From positions 9,100,001-9,164,000 of the forward strand of contig OZ021729.1 of assembly GCA_963978545.1 (NCBI GenBank): a stretch of DNA of 64,000 bases, written 5' to 3'. The notes beneath the pieces were generated by a model. The model did not search any database. It was not told the DNA's origin and was given only the letters and a program-made list of their open reading frames with translations. This stretch comes from Linyphia triangularis. Its lineage: Eukaryota; Arthropoda; Arachnida; Araneae; Linyphiidae. Shown here piece after piece: positions 51,139 to 63,080 of this stretch (within the stretch, counting starts at the first letter, position 1; every line of letters starts with the position of its first letter). The translations under genes and the position numbers were made by a program.

Positions 51139-51844
51139 TTACTTTCAATTACCCATATGTATACATAAGATAATGGAAGTATAGGATTTGGGCAAATTTT
51201 TTTTTTTTTTGCATTTGTTCACGGTTTTGAAACATCCTGATTGCAAAAAAGTGATCTAGAAAAAATGTCTGTCTGTGATTAGCATAATTCTCGAACAAAT
51301 TTACCTACAATGTTCAAATTTGGTGTGCAGGTAGGTGGTGGCCATGGGATGGGACCTACCATTAAGATTTTTGTCAAAATCGTGCATGCGCGTTAGCTGC
51401 TATTGAAAAAATCATGTTTTTCAAAGATTGCTAAAAAACGGCTCTAACAATTTTGATCAAAATCGCTGTAGTAATGCCTCTTAAAGTGTTCTAAACATCC
51501 CCACCTCTGAAATTTCAGTAAAAAGGTTTTAATCGCGTAAAAAGTTGAAAAACGAATGCCTTCAACACAGCTTGAATATAGATTACCAATGATCGTCATT
51601 CCCCTCTTTCTCCTCAGCTTCACTTATAAGAAAGGATTATATAAAAATTATCGAAAAGTATATCACCAAAAGCACCATTTTGTGGGAGTTTTTTTTAAAA
51701 ACCCTATAAGAATAATCGCAAAAAATTTCGCCAAACTGACCATTTTTTCTAAGCGAATGATGAAAATATAAAAATGGTAAATGACAAATTCACATCAGTA
51801 ATATAGTGTAATTGAAAGTTGAGCAATGTTCCACACCTCTAGTT
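51139..51844. repeat. Dispersed repeat, copy 2 of 2 (partner at 773-1430)
   Basis: The same element as 773-1430 in the same orientation, with indels. See the first copy for landmarks. Confidence 0.7.
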
Positions 51845-53585
51845 TTATAAAATATTACAGTAGTTTAAAATAAATGCTAACAGACTTTGCACTGTCTTTA
51901 AGAACTACTTATTTTGTTGGTCCTTATAAAAGGCCCCTTAAAGTCCTTATATTTTAAAAGCTGTATGAACAAGGAAAAACTCAAGATCAGCTTTTTATTA
52001 ATATTTATAAATTAAGCTACATATCATTATTAATAAAAACTTGGTATGTTTGTGTTTCCCACTCAAGGGTTTCTTTTAACCTTGTCAGGAATGGATGAAT
52101 TAGAGTCTCTTAAAATATAATGTTCTAATAGTTTTCATTTAAGCTTTTAATTAAATTGAAATATAGTGGGTCTCTTATGCAGTATACACTGCAAGCTAAA
52201 AGTGTTATTAAACATAAAATTTAAGAAAATTGCTAATTACTTCAAAAGTTAAAAAATATAATTACAAAACCAATTATACTTTTTTTTTTTAATATCAATT
52301 GTTTATAAGAGCAGGAAATTATAATTGAAAACTTATAACCTCAAAAATGCATTTCTTTATTGAAAAAAGTAACTTGTGCATGATCTCTGGGTGACCATTT
52401 TATGCTTGTTCTCTTTGAAATTCTTTAATTCTGAGACATTATTAAACAAACTAAAACCAACATGCCACATTGGTAAATATTCCCCAAGTATTCTTCATTG
52501 GGTTCTTATCTGTACTGCAGTCCGGCAAAACAAAAAAAAAAACATATTGAGCGAACCATTAAGCATTGCTGAACTAAAAAATGCTACTAACCGAAAAACT
52601 AATTACTGTTAACTGAAAAAATTATGTGGCGATTTCCTCAAATCATACCATTAATTAGTGAAGTCTTAGTGACCATTAAATTTCATTGCTTTTCATCACT
52701 AAAGATGATCTAATACCATTTAACGCCATAGAATACAAGAACGCAAGACGGTCAAATCTCAGAGATATGTTACGCAGTTTTACAGCCTGTTTCTTTAAAC
52801 TGTTTGAAAAACTAGTGTTTTAAGTTTTTTATTTTAATAATTGTATTCTTTGAAACACAGAGAGGCTTGTTGGAATCTGAATTTCTCATACAGAATATTT
52901 GCAAAGTTACCAACCCTATCTGTAACCCTTTCTATTATTCACTCGCAGCCTTTCAGAGTGAAATTTTGGATATTTTTCTTTTATATATACTTTATACATG
53001 GATAATAAATATTGCTTTTCAATATTGAAATTTACACAATTTAGTAATCTTGTCAGAACTCATCTTTGTGATTTAGTGCACATCAATATAATGTCGAAAT
53101 GCTTTTATTTTTATTTTTCAACTTTGTTACTTGCAAAAATGTGCATACAACCGAATTTTATCAGACAAGATAGAATTCATTTTAACTTTTGGGATACATA
53201 ATTAAAATTTTAGAGGATTTTTTTTTTTTTTTAGAAAAGAATGTCTTTGTTTTAAATCTCTTATTACATGCTAAATCAGAAATTTTCTCAGCGAAAAACA
53301 GCAGTATCTAAACTATTAATGTGGGGTGTATAACCAAAAAGTATAGATGTATAACTTACCCTTCAATAGTATCAAAACTAAAATTGGGTCTTGTGCCATA
53401 AAAAATTAACTCTATGAAGTGTGGAGTTAAATTTTTAATCTATTTTTTCCCCTTTTAAAGTCATTTGGTATCCATATAGCACTTTATTATAATTAATCAT
53501 GTACGCAAAATCAGCAGTGAAAATAGTTTATTAAAAAAATTATTTACAGTTGATTTTAAAAATGTACAAAGTTTATGGTTAAATC
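51845..53585. other. Intergenic between convergent YEATS2 and the CAP-Gly gene
   Basis: AT-rich. A minus-strand AATAAA (TTTATT at 53527-53532) lies about 55 bp after the CAP-Gly stop codon and is a good candidate poly(A) signal for it. Confidence 0.45.
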
Positions 53586-56500
53586 TTAATTGATAAGGCA
53601 TCGGATATTCAGCAATGGAGCAAACAGACCATAACCTGGAGGTGTTTCAAAATAGGTTTTCGTTCCAATTCTTCCATCACAATCACCTACTGTAAAAATG
53701 TAATACAAAAGTTAATTTTAATATTTTTGGAAAAATCAGTTTTATATAGTAAATAACTACTGACCTGCTTCATCTAAGTGTAAACCTACAAAAATTTCTG
53801 AAGACGACAGTTTTTCCACATGACCCACGTAGCAGACTGTTCCAGACAGTTCACCAGAAATCACAACTTTATCTCCTTTGTTCAAAGGTGCAGACAAAGC
53901 TGAATTACTTGTATCATTTGCACAGGTGTTGCACAAGCACTCTTTTAGTGCTCTAAAACCTTTCTGTTGAAATTTCTAAAAGTGGATAGAAAAAAAAGTG
54001 AAATAGCATTTTCTAATTTGCCGCTTACTTTTTTAAAAAAGTAATTGCTGCTGTTTTCAAGTATGGGCATTATTATCATTTGGTTGGTTCATATCTTCTA
54101 GGGTTGGTTGGCTGGTTGAAATTTACTGGTGCAAGGGCAACGCTAGGGCCAAGCTGTGCTACATATCTTCTAGGGAAAGAACTATTTTTTGTAAACTGTG
54201 CCAAAATATTACATCTACTTTGTCCATTTTCAAAGTTTGTTGAGTTTTTGACATTTCGAAGTAACGAAACTGAATACAAGATGTATGTGTGCATCTAAAC
54301 ACAGAAAATAAAATTCAAATAAAAAAGTTTTCGTTTTGTAAGGAATTTTTTCTAAAAACTAATAAGAGAATATTTTAGCACAACACAATTTGCTTTACTG
54401 TTATAAATTTTAAAAGTCAGTCAGTTAAAAACCCAAAGGGAAAATGTTTACTCGTTTTTGACAAAATCCTTTCTGAGCAAAAAAAGTTCTGGAATTGAAT
54501 TTGTATAATATTACTAATTTTTTATTTAGATTAGTAGATTAGTTGCAAATTTTTAATTTAGATTAGATTTCTCTTTAACATGGATAGAAAGAGGAGACTC
54601 ATCTTAGGAAACAATAGAAGTGACATTACCCTTCAAAGACATTTGCCTTTTAATGTTATTAGGATGCCATTTTTAACATTGCATTTACTTTAATTAAACC
54701 CAATTATTATACTTTTACCTTGAGGGGAAAATTGGAAAAAAAATCAAATAGTGGCTGAAAAACCATTTTGTTTTTTAAAAAAATACTACCATAAACCATT
54801 AATATGTTTTTTAATTATTTAGAATAATGCAAAATATTTAGCATTGAAAGCTATGATGTAGTCTACAATAGCCTTTCTTTAAGTAATTATTAATTCAAAC
54901 AACTTCAAATAATAAACTAATATTGTGTTTGCTTAGAGCAGCGTTCTTCACTAACTTTTAGAGACGGGCCACATGACTTATGTTGGAACTTTCCGCGGGC
55001 CGTAGATATACGCCAATAAATATATTGCTTTACTACATATATTCAATGTTAGAAATGTGATAATTACTAAAGATTCAACAATATAAAACAATTTTGATAA
55101 CTGAAACAATAATTTAACTTTTTTATAATAATAAAATAACAATTGATATTTGATTCTTGTTTTAAATAATTAAAAAAATAATTTTCTTTACATCATAAAT
55201 CAAAGTTATGAGAAGTTAATATTTTATGACAATATTACAATGTGACTTGACATGAACTGATAATCAATAAATATATTTAAACCATACCCCCTAAATCTTC
55301 CATTATAGTCGATGTTAATTGCGAGACGATGACATGACGGCCAGTCCGCTTTTCACTATCTACTTGGCGTTTAAAACTAATCTTCGACGCCATTGTTGCA
55401 CTGGAGTCATAGAGATCACGATACTTCTTTTCACGTCAAAACAAAAGAGGCCAGTATGCATTAAAACACTCAACTCCTGCCCATCACATTTAGAAAAGCA
55501 GAAATTGAATTGAGCCATTCACGAATCGAGGTGATAGGGTTTCATAAGTACAAAACTAAGCAATTCGAAGGAATGCGTCATTGGTAATAATTCTAACTAT
55601 TGATTTTCGTATTTTTTCTCGTTGGCAGTCTCAGGGGAAAAAAAAGGATTTTTTAGATTTACTGACGCAGGACACTTAATGGAAACCGCGGTTTTTGGTA
55701 CATACTATTGTAGACAAATAAGAATTATTTCCACAAAATTTGATTTTTGCTCTTCTGCACTGCTGGCGGGCCAGAGAAAAAGCTGTCGCGGGCCGCCTAG
55801 TGGCTGACGCTGGCTTAGAGGAACAAGTATATAGGGTGAATGAAAAGGCTTGGTAGATATAAAAAAAAATATTAGACAAAAACTAACACACAGATAAAGA
55901 AAATATTACACAAAAATTTATTATACTGATAAATAAAATGTTTTTTTACAAATTAAAGATGCTCTAATTAAGATTTTTTAAACACCAATTGTCACCAACA
56001 CTTTTAACATACTTCATTGCAGAATGTTTACTTTACAATCCAGTTCTCCCAAGTGTTAATCAGGAAAGTAGATGCTTGATTATTTATGGAAAGAACTGCT
56101 TTACTGACTCCTTCGAGTCACAAAGGGGAGCATTAAGCTTACTAAAGTGACAGGTGTTCACAGTTTGGAAAAGGTGAAAAGATATTCATAAAAAAACTTA
56201 AAATCAAAACATAGCAATAGTTTCTGTGCAGCATAAGCATGTATTTTACTCAGATACATAGTTTTGCTTTTAATTACCCTGTATAATAGCAATATAACTT
56301 ATCTATTATTATCATTTGATTATTTATGGGATAATATTATACAAGTTAATCACCTACCTTTCTGCTAAATTTGTAATGGTGGGAAGCTTTATGTATTTTC
56401 CTTCCCTCAGGTTTCCAATTAACAGCAGCAATGATTGTTTTATTATCTTCTGATGATTGTTCAAGCAGTTTAGACTGTAGTTTGGAGATTTGTTGCTTCA

Positions 56501-59500
56501 AATTTTCGTTTTCCAACTTCAATCTTTAAAAAACCACAACTTTAAATAGGTACAGTGCCATGCAAAGTTTAGACAATGATGTCATTCGGCTTTAGAATTG
56601 TGAAAGTAGAATTACAAAAGCCTAAATATATAATCAAACACTCTTCTAAAATACTTTAATCAAAGCAAAGTTGTTTGATTTGCTATAATAATAATTTTTT
56701 TGGATAAAAATAGAAATGTGCTTGTTGCAAAAGTATAGACACAGTCACGAGTTTCGGTAAATTTTTGTTTGCATATACAAATTTAAAAGAAATGACGTCA
56801 CAGACTTCGAGTATTTAATTTCAGCAAACGATAACACTTTGTAATTGAGATGCCAAGGACTTAAGAAATTCAAACGGATGAGCTTATACAAATTTGGCAG
56901 TTGAAAGCTGAAGGAAAGCTCGTTTCGTAAATTTTGACTAATAATAATCGACATAAGACTTCTATTTATCGAGTTTTATGTAAAAGTTGCAAATACAACA
57001 AAAAACTCAGATCTGACAGGCTGCATTTGCCCAATAAACCCGATAATTGTCAGATCCAAAGATTGTCTAGTCCCCAATAAATCACTGTTCTTGAATTTCA
57101 AAAATCATTAGAACTTTCAGTATCAAAGTATACGATTCATAGATGAATTTTGGAAACACAAATAATGGTTCATTGCAAAATGAAAAAGATACCAGCTCTG
57201 AAGCCCCATCATAAGTCACAGAGAATATCGTAATCTCGAAATCATATGTCATATGGACCAAAATGGAAATCTGTGGTATTTAGGAATGAAAAAATTAATC
57301 TGGTTAGTCTAGATGGCTGGACATCATACTGGCATGACTTTTGGAAGAAGCTTCATAATTTTTTTAGTCCCAGACAAGATGGTGGCTTGGTGATGGTTTG
57401 GATAGCCTTTTGCCACAATGGATAAGTATCTCTGTAGTCTAACAGTGGTCACCAAACAGCACAGCATTAAACCAAGACATTGGAGAATAACCAGCTGCCA
57501 TTTACTGAGCTTCAAAGTGGCTATTCGGGGAGATTTCTGCAAGACAATGCTTCGATTTAGACTGTAGGCAATACAAAGGTCTGATAAAATTCCCAGAATT
57601 TAAAAGTTCATGACTGGCCAGTCTGTACCCCAGATCATAACACAACAGAAATTCTTTAGGGCATCATGTGTTGCAAAGTTTACAGCAATGTCAGACAATA
57701 ATCTTCTACAAATGAACTCAAAAGATCTATAGAAGATATTTGGTACCAAATCATGCAACATTTAGATTCTTCAATGGAAACTCATACTTATGAACTAATC
57801 AACAAGAATGGATGCTTAATTAAGTTTTAAATCATGTTTATTTTAATTTCATTTTTGTCTAAGCTTTTGAGACAATGTTAATTTGTTTTGTTACCAATTA
57901 ATGACTTACAATAAGCACAATTAACTTATATTGTAAAGTATGCATTGCATATTACACTGAAGCTGTATTATGGAAATTGATTAAATTTATTTTGAAATCT
58001 GTGAGAATTTGTTGATTGTCTAAACTTTTGCACCACAGTGTAGAATCTAATCTGATTAGTGGGAAATTATTTTAAAAATTAAGAAAACTTTGTATGGTTT
58101 TAAAATGTTTAGTGGCAGGTAAAATAATGAGTAAAATTTTTTTTAAATGACCTTAAGTTTAAATTTTTTTTTTTAGCTTATATAACTTCATTTTGTTTTT
58201 AAAAGGGGATCTGGCACCTTCATAGGAGCCCATGTTAAATTCAACAACTTTGGGGGCATCTCATTTAATAACCGATTCTTCAATCATTATGAAGCTTTCA
58301 CAGTATAATAATTAGATACTTTTAAATACTTTAAAACAAGATTTTTGTTATTTTTTAAAAATTAAAATAATTATGATTTTCTCAAAATATGTTTAAGAAA
58401 ATATTTAAAATTTTAGACTTATTTTTTAAAAAAAAGTATGCTACTTATCAATAATTCCTCGTGTTAAAGTACTTAAATACATTAGAGAAACATGTAAAAA
58501 AATTTCAAGCATTTATGTCATATAGATTTTAAGCATAGAGTCTCCAAACATGAAAAAACAACATTTTGTGAAATTCGACTTTGAAGTTAAAAAACATGCT
58601 TTAAATACCTACATTTTGTTTACTTAAAAAAATTATTAAAAATACTTTGAAATAAGATATAATTACAAATGTGGCATCATTTTAAAGAGCAAAATGTATA
58701 TTTTGATAAACAGTAATAAACTCAAAATTAATAATCCGAAAAATTTTCATGTGCAGGAATCCCTTAAGGTGTTTAAGCTCAGGTGCAAAAAAAGCTAAAA
58801 TAACAATTTCATTTTAGCAAAATGTTAATTAAAACGTTTACGACTTCCATCACTCGTGATGTTTAATTTGTCAAAGCACTTTTTTAAGATCATTAACTTT
58901 TAAATATGCTATTTTATGCCAAATATCAACTGGAAAAATACTTTCAGCCTTCAGCTTATTTGTTCTTTTAGGTCCATGACTGAACTTAAGATTAAAAAAA
59001 AAAAAAAAAATAGATTTGTCAGATTTTGTGTCGAAAAGTTTTAGCAAAAGAGCATTTTGGTAAAAAAGCATCCACAACTTAATCATTGTTTCTAACATTA
59101 CGAATATTTCTAGCTGCTTGAAATATCGAAAAACTTCCTCCACTTTTCACCCTTTAAGGGGCATGATATAATGTGAGAAAGCATGCCCATTAGGGTGGTT
59201 CAAAAATATATGGGTACATTTTTTTTTTTTACCTAGAGACCAAGACACCCTCTCATTTTTTTACATCTACCCATACAAATGTTCTAACAAAATTTCAGAA
59301 TCCTACTCCAATTAAAAGATGGCGCTCAATGAACAGTAAAATTTCGTATTTTGTGCGTTTTGGGGTATTTGTAGTGGATTTGGTAATAAGTATAATTGAA
59401 AGCAATTTTCTTAAAGAAAGTTTTTATTTATACCATAATTAATTTTTTCTAAATAAGTTAGTAAAAGTTTATGAAATAATTAAACTGTAGAGGGCTCTAC

Positions 59501-62298
59501 CCCTGCTCACAAACGCTCGTTAATCCCCTGTGCTACTCCATTATCTTTTTAAATTCTGATAAAATTGCCCCTATAAATTAGGTGGTATAAAATCCTGAAA
59601 AGCATTCAAAATAAGCTATTAATACACCTAAATACGAAATGGATAATTAGTGTGGTGTTATGTAGATCAGTAGTGGTGTTTATTTCATCATTTAACCAAG
59701 CATTACAGTAACACTTGGCTACATTTTTTGTAAGCCGAAAATGGTCGATCGGAAATTACCTAAATATCAAAATATAATTTCAAATCATAAAATTATCACT
59801 CAATAAATAGTGGACTAGCGAGTATAAATAGTTTCTAACTTTCAGCTCTATTCAAAGTTTCTAAATGTATAGCTGTACTTAATGAACATTTTCAAACTGC
59901 ACTCAATCTCCTACCAAGTACAACATCTAATTGAAATCAATCGAATGAATAGTTAATAACATCTAAAAAATATGGGTTGGGTATGGAAATTGTAAACAAC
60001 ATAAATCGTGTAGATGGTGCCATTCAGATTATCGTAACCCACTGTCATTGTAGAGACATGTTCGATAAAGAAACATTGAAAAATTACCATATCAAGAGTT
60101 CTTTTTGTTACAAATTCTCCAAGACTGGCATTATCTTTCAACATTTTTAATAGCTCGCACCCTTTTATATTTCTGGAATCTTTTGTGTTATTCATATCTG
60201 AAATACTTTTTAATTTTTTCTTTGATGTAATTCTAAGTGAAAATATGGCTTAACCAACCAATTCATTTGAAAGATACCACATAAGCTTTTCCAGCGGCGA
60301 TTTCAATTTTAAAATCCATTATCTTATACTTTTTAACGTTTTTCCACAAGTTCAGGTCACCACCAGAAGCAAGTGGGGCTTCTATCCATGTCTTTACTGT
60401 ACAAAAAAGCATTGAACTGTACAAATAGCTGGAGCTGCATTTCTTCTCTCTATTAGTTATACGGAAACCCTCTTGTTGGTCTCTGAATAGAAGGATTTAA
60501 AAATGTACAGGAGTTCAACTATCCACTGTACGTAATGAATTGATGAAACTGCTCTGCAATTGATTTTCTCTGGTATATTGGCCAAAACGATTACTTTCAA
60601 CTCGATTACTTCTTTATAATCATCTCTAACTATTATAGATTTATACACAGATGAAAGAAAGGCTACAGTTGAAATTTTAAACTTTTTAACGTCTTTTTTC
60701 AGTTATAAATCCTGAAAGTTTGTTTGTGCAATTCTTTTTCAAACGGCTTTAAATCTGTTGAAGAGAGAAACCTCTGTGAAACATGATGGTCCATAGCACA
60801 ACTAAAATAACTTTGCCAATATTAATTACATGACATGGTGTCAACAGGCTAGCCACAATAGTTCACGTCCGATTTTTTCTCCAAATTAATGCATGCCTCT
60901 TATACACAAGCAATAGTCATACTTGTAGTATCAAAACTTTGTCAAAATTTAATTCTCAACTTGCCATGGTCTAGCATAAAAACAGTTTTTGGAAATATAT
61001 TTCGCTGTTCTTCCACCACTCAACTTTGAGACACTAAGAAGTTTTTCAATACCATCTCTCGAAACATATAGAGACAAACGGTCAATCTTTCTTAATCCAA
61101 AAGATAGCAGAAGTTTGCCGTTCCAATGAAGGGCTACAGGACAGTCAGATTTGAATTTACCCATTGCTTAATTCAGCGTATTCTTTTCTAGGTTTTTTGA
61201 CCCCTCTTTAAAGAGGAAACGCTCGAGGAACATGCCCCAAAGCTGCGACTACTGGAACAATCAAACGAAATGCTTCACGATCATACGTTGTTTTTGATAA
61301 TATGGATGTTGCCAGATACAGTAGATAACTGTTGCCAAACTATATTACATGCATTTAAAACCCATAAAAACCTTTTTTTTTGTAAAAATGTAGCCATGCG
61401 TTCTTATCAGCATAAAACTCGAAAATTATGCGAAGTTACAAAAAAGTACAAAAAGGAATGGTCATTGAGTGCCGTCTTCTTATAGGACTAGGAAGCTAAA
61501 ATTTTAGGAGAATAATACTATGGGTAAATGTAAAAAAATTAGGGGGTGTCTTGGTCTGTAGCTGAAAAAAAAGTTTTTTGAACCACCCTAATGCCCATAA
61601 CTTTTAATCAAATGAACATTTTCATCGAACCATAGCTGTTTGAGCCTGACCCAGATACTTAAAATAGCACTGTAAAGATAGTGGTTGAATAAGTATTGAT
61701 TTGGGACAAGAGACACTATACCAAAGCATACTAACAATGAGTCGAGTCCTTGTGCATGTAGACAAACATTTTGCATCCAAGGCATGAGTTTGGAGCTGTA
61801 AAATTTAAAGTAAGGAATACCTTATTCTTCCATTAGTTGGGTACCAGTTGGTGCAGTTATCGTCAAGCCGAAAGTTTACCGTTTGCTATAGGTACTATGA
61901 ATGATTTGAAGGTTGTTAGTTTGGATGAGTTAGGTTTGCAATTAGGCAGTTTCTATTTGGTAGCCAACAAATGAAATAATACCAAAAAATCTTATAAACA
62001 TGACAGTTTGTGTAATTTTTCTCTTTTCGAAGTTTCTACCTTGTTTGGTCTTTTAACAATGTTGCAATGCTTGCGCAAAGCGGTACCATTGATCCATTCC
62101 GTGTATGTCCAATAACAAATGCAACTGCTTGGCTCACAAACTTTTTATCTTCATCTGTTGATGATATCTATTGAGAGAAATATTCATTGATAAAAGACAT
62201 AAAAAGAGCAAAAAAAAAAAATTAAATAAATTTTATTTGTATTCCAAAATTACCTTAGTTTCTTTAAAAGTCCCCTCTTCAATTTCTTCCGAATTCAT
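53586..62298 (-). CDS. CAP-Gly domain protein with coiled coil and cysteine cluster
   Basis: Exons in transcription order: 62298-62254, 62167-62040, 56523-56358, 53975-53765, 53689-53586. All are GT..AG with agreeing phases, giving 654 nt (217 aa plus stop). The start, MNSEEIEEG, is the only ATG before the first donor. Residues about 59-85 (LKLENENLKQQISKLQSKLL) have leucine heptads of a short coiled coil. Residues 126-131 form C-L-C-N-T-C. Residues 144-217 are a CAP-Gly domain: NKGDKVVISGELSGTVCYVG, then IFVGLHLDEAVGDCDGRIG, then YFETPPGYGLFAPLLNIR. CAP-Gly domains bind the C-terminal EEY/F tails of tubulin, EB proteins or other partners. The diagnostic GKNDG motif reads GDCDG (185-189) here. 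A microtubule or centrosome role is inferred from the fold alone; I cannot name an orthologue. Its large introns carry a hAT-like element, a Tc1-like element and a 2.4-kb transposon. Confidence 0.85.
53976..54930. other. Intron 3 of the CAP-Gly gene, right-hand part of exon 4 flank
   Basis: AT-rich. Near 54076-54298 both strands carry 72-codon open frames that mirror each other and show no homology I recognise. No exon is supported. Confidence 0.3.
54939..55812. mobile_element. hAT-like non-autonomous element, exact 8-bp TSD
   Basis: The 874-bp element starts CAGCGTTCTTCACTAACTTT and ends GTGGCTGACGCTG (inverted). Subterminal GGGCC(A/G)C boxes are present at both ends. GCTTAGAG flanks it exactly at 54931-54938 and 55813-55820. 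Eight-bp TSDs and CAG(C/T)G..C(A/G)CTG ends fit the hAT superfamily. Its centre, including frames near 55319-55513, lacks a recognisable transposase. Confidence 0.9.
55821..56357. other. Intron 3 of the CAP-Gly gene, exon 3 side
   Basis: Nothing recognised between the hAT-like element and exon 3. Confidence 0.3.
56551..58042 (+). mobile_element. Tc1/Tc3-like transposon with degenerate transposase
   Basis: The 1492-bp element is bounded by TA. The left end is TACAGTGCCATGCAAAGTTT and the right end is the complement of TACACTGTGGTGCAAAAGTT. On the plus strand from about 56850, a broken frame begins MPRT and later gives LDGWTSYWHDFWKKLHNF and VMVWIAFCHNG (57300-57420). These match the (D)GPDGWxxYWHD and GG-x-VMVWG motifs around the catalytic core of Tc1/Tc3 transposases. 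Stops and frameshifts are many. It is inserted 28 bp upstream of exon 3 of the CAP-Gly gene, in the opposite orientation. The partner copy is at 30725-32238. Confidence 0.88.
58043..59182. other. AT-rich intron 2 sequence of the CAP-Gly gene
   Basis: No repeat boundaries or exons were recognised. The minus-strand frame at 59143-58871 is interrupted by a Lys/Phe homopolymer run and is not supported. Confidence 0.3.
59191..61590 (-). mobile_element. 2400-bp TAGGGTGG-ended transposon with exact 8-bp TSD
   Basis: The ends TAGGGTGGTTCAAAAA and TTTTTTGAACCACCCTA are inverted. The similarity continues ~90 bp inward, including the complementary CCAAGACACCC(T/C)CT and AGGGGGTGTCTTGG. ATGCCCAT is duplicated exactly at 59183-59190 and 61591-61598. 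The minus strand carries remnants of one long gene (see next entry). It lies in intron 2 of the CAP-Gly gene, parallel to it. The eight-bp TSD fits hAT- or P-type insertion; the superfamily is not certain. Confidence 0.9.
59953..61164 (-). pseudogene. Transposase-like gene remnants inside the 2.4-kb element
   Basis: Three minus-strand frames lie in order. 61164-60949 includes ALHWNGKLLLSFGLRKIDRL, then LLSVSKLSGG. 60648-60457 includes ELKVIVLANIPEKINCRAV, then SIHYVQW. 60195-59953 includes LGEFVTKRTLDMV. From memory, these three blocks match, in this order, a protein family widespread in invertebrate genomes and annotated as uncharacterised (HWDGKLLP...VDRL..L..GVPKL.SG; ..L.LI.LG.IP..I.FR.PGA.H.ARWM; .FV...S..FF). 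The gene is broken by stops and frameshifts. It is most likely the element's own transposase. Confidence 0.6.
61599..62039. other. Intron 2 of the CAP-Gly gene, exon 2 side
   Basis: Nothing recognised apart from the short TTAGTTTGGATGAGTTAGGT-type sequence near 61918, which resembles 21680-21700 weakly. Confidence 0.3.
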
Positions 62299-63080
62299 TC
62301 CGTATTATCACCCACATAAATATCGAAAAAGTCTTAAAAAGTAGTTCTCATTCTTTATTATGGTTTTCTTCATATTTCTTAGTGTTTGAAATTGTTGGGA
62401 ATGGAATGTTTATCAATAAAACGTAAAATGTAAACAAATACTCGGCTAAAACATACTTACAGTTTGGAAGGAAAAAAAAAAGTTGTTCCTGTATACGATT
62501 CTATACAATGACGTCATATTTTTATGTGATGAAAATGCGATGTCATAGTTTAAAATTGAAATGTAGTCTACACCTAGGCATGATTAATATTCATTGAAGA
62601 ATGCCAAATGCTATTGGAAATAGCAGCATAAATTGTTTAACTGATAAGCATTCAAATAAGGAAATTTTTAATTGCTTTATATGGACTTTTCTTCTGAAGT
62701 TGACTATTACCCAAAGTGTTGCACTATTTCTTAGTGCTGTCTACAATAAAAGAGTTTAGACTTTCTTTAATAAAATTGTTTGTTGTCGCTTGAGAAAAAT
62801 TCAGCATCTTTATCAAAATGTCAATCCATGAATGATTTTGTTTAATTTTATTTGACAATTTTTTCCTTACTAACTAGAAGTAAAAGTGTCATTACATTCG
62901 ATCATCTGAAAACAAACAAAATTAAGCAACCTCTTCGAGTCGTATAACTATCGATGTTCGCATCGCAACCCAGGATTTAGGATGTGTTGTAAGAAAGTAT
63001 GAGTTACAATTTTAAACTTTTTGCCTGCTCATAATTATATAAAAGTCTGTATCCATATCTTTTGACGGTAAAGGGACGAA
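62299..63080. promoter_or_regulatory. Divergent intergenic interval, putative bidirectional promoter
   Basis: 782 bp separate the start codons of the CAP-Gly gene (-) and the zinc-finger gene (+). There is no repeat in it, in contrast to most noncoding sequence here. No TATA box or factor site could be assigned; the promoter role is inferred from position only. Confidence 0.4.

Noticed and set aside
54076..54298. Mirrored 72-codon frames on both strands
   Set aside because: No homology, splice sites or composition support either; they lie in an intron of the CAP-Gly gene.
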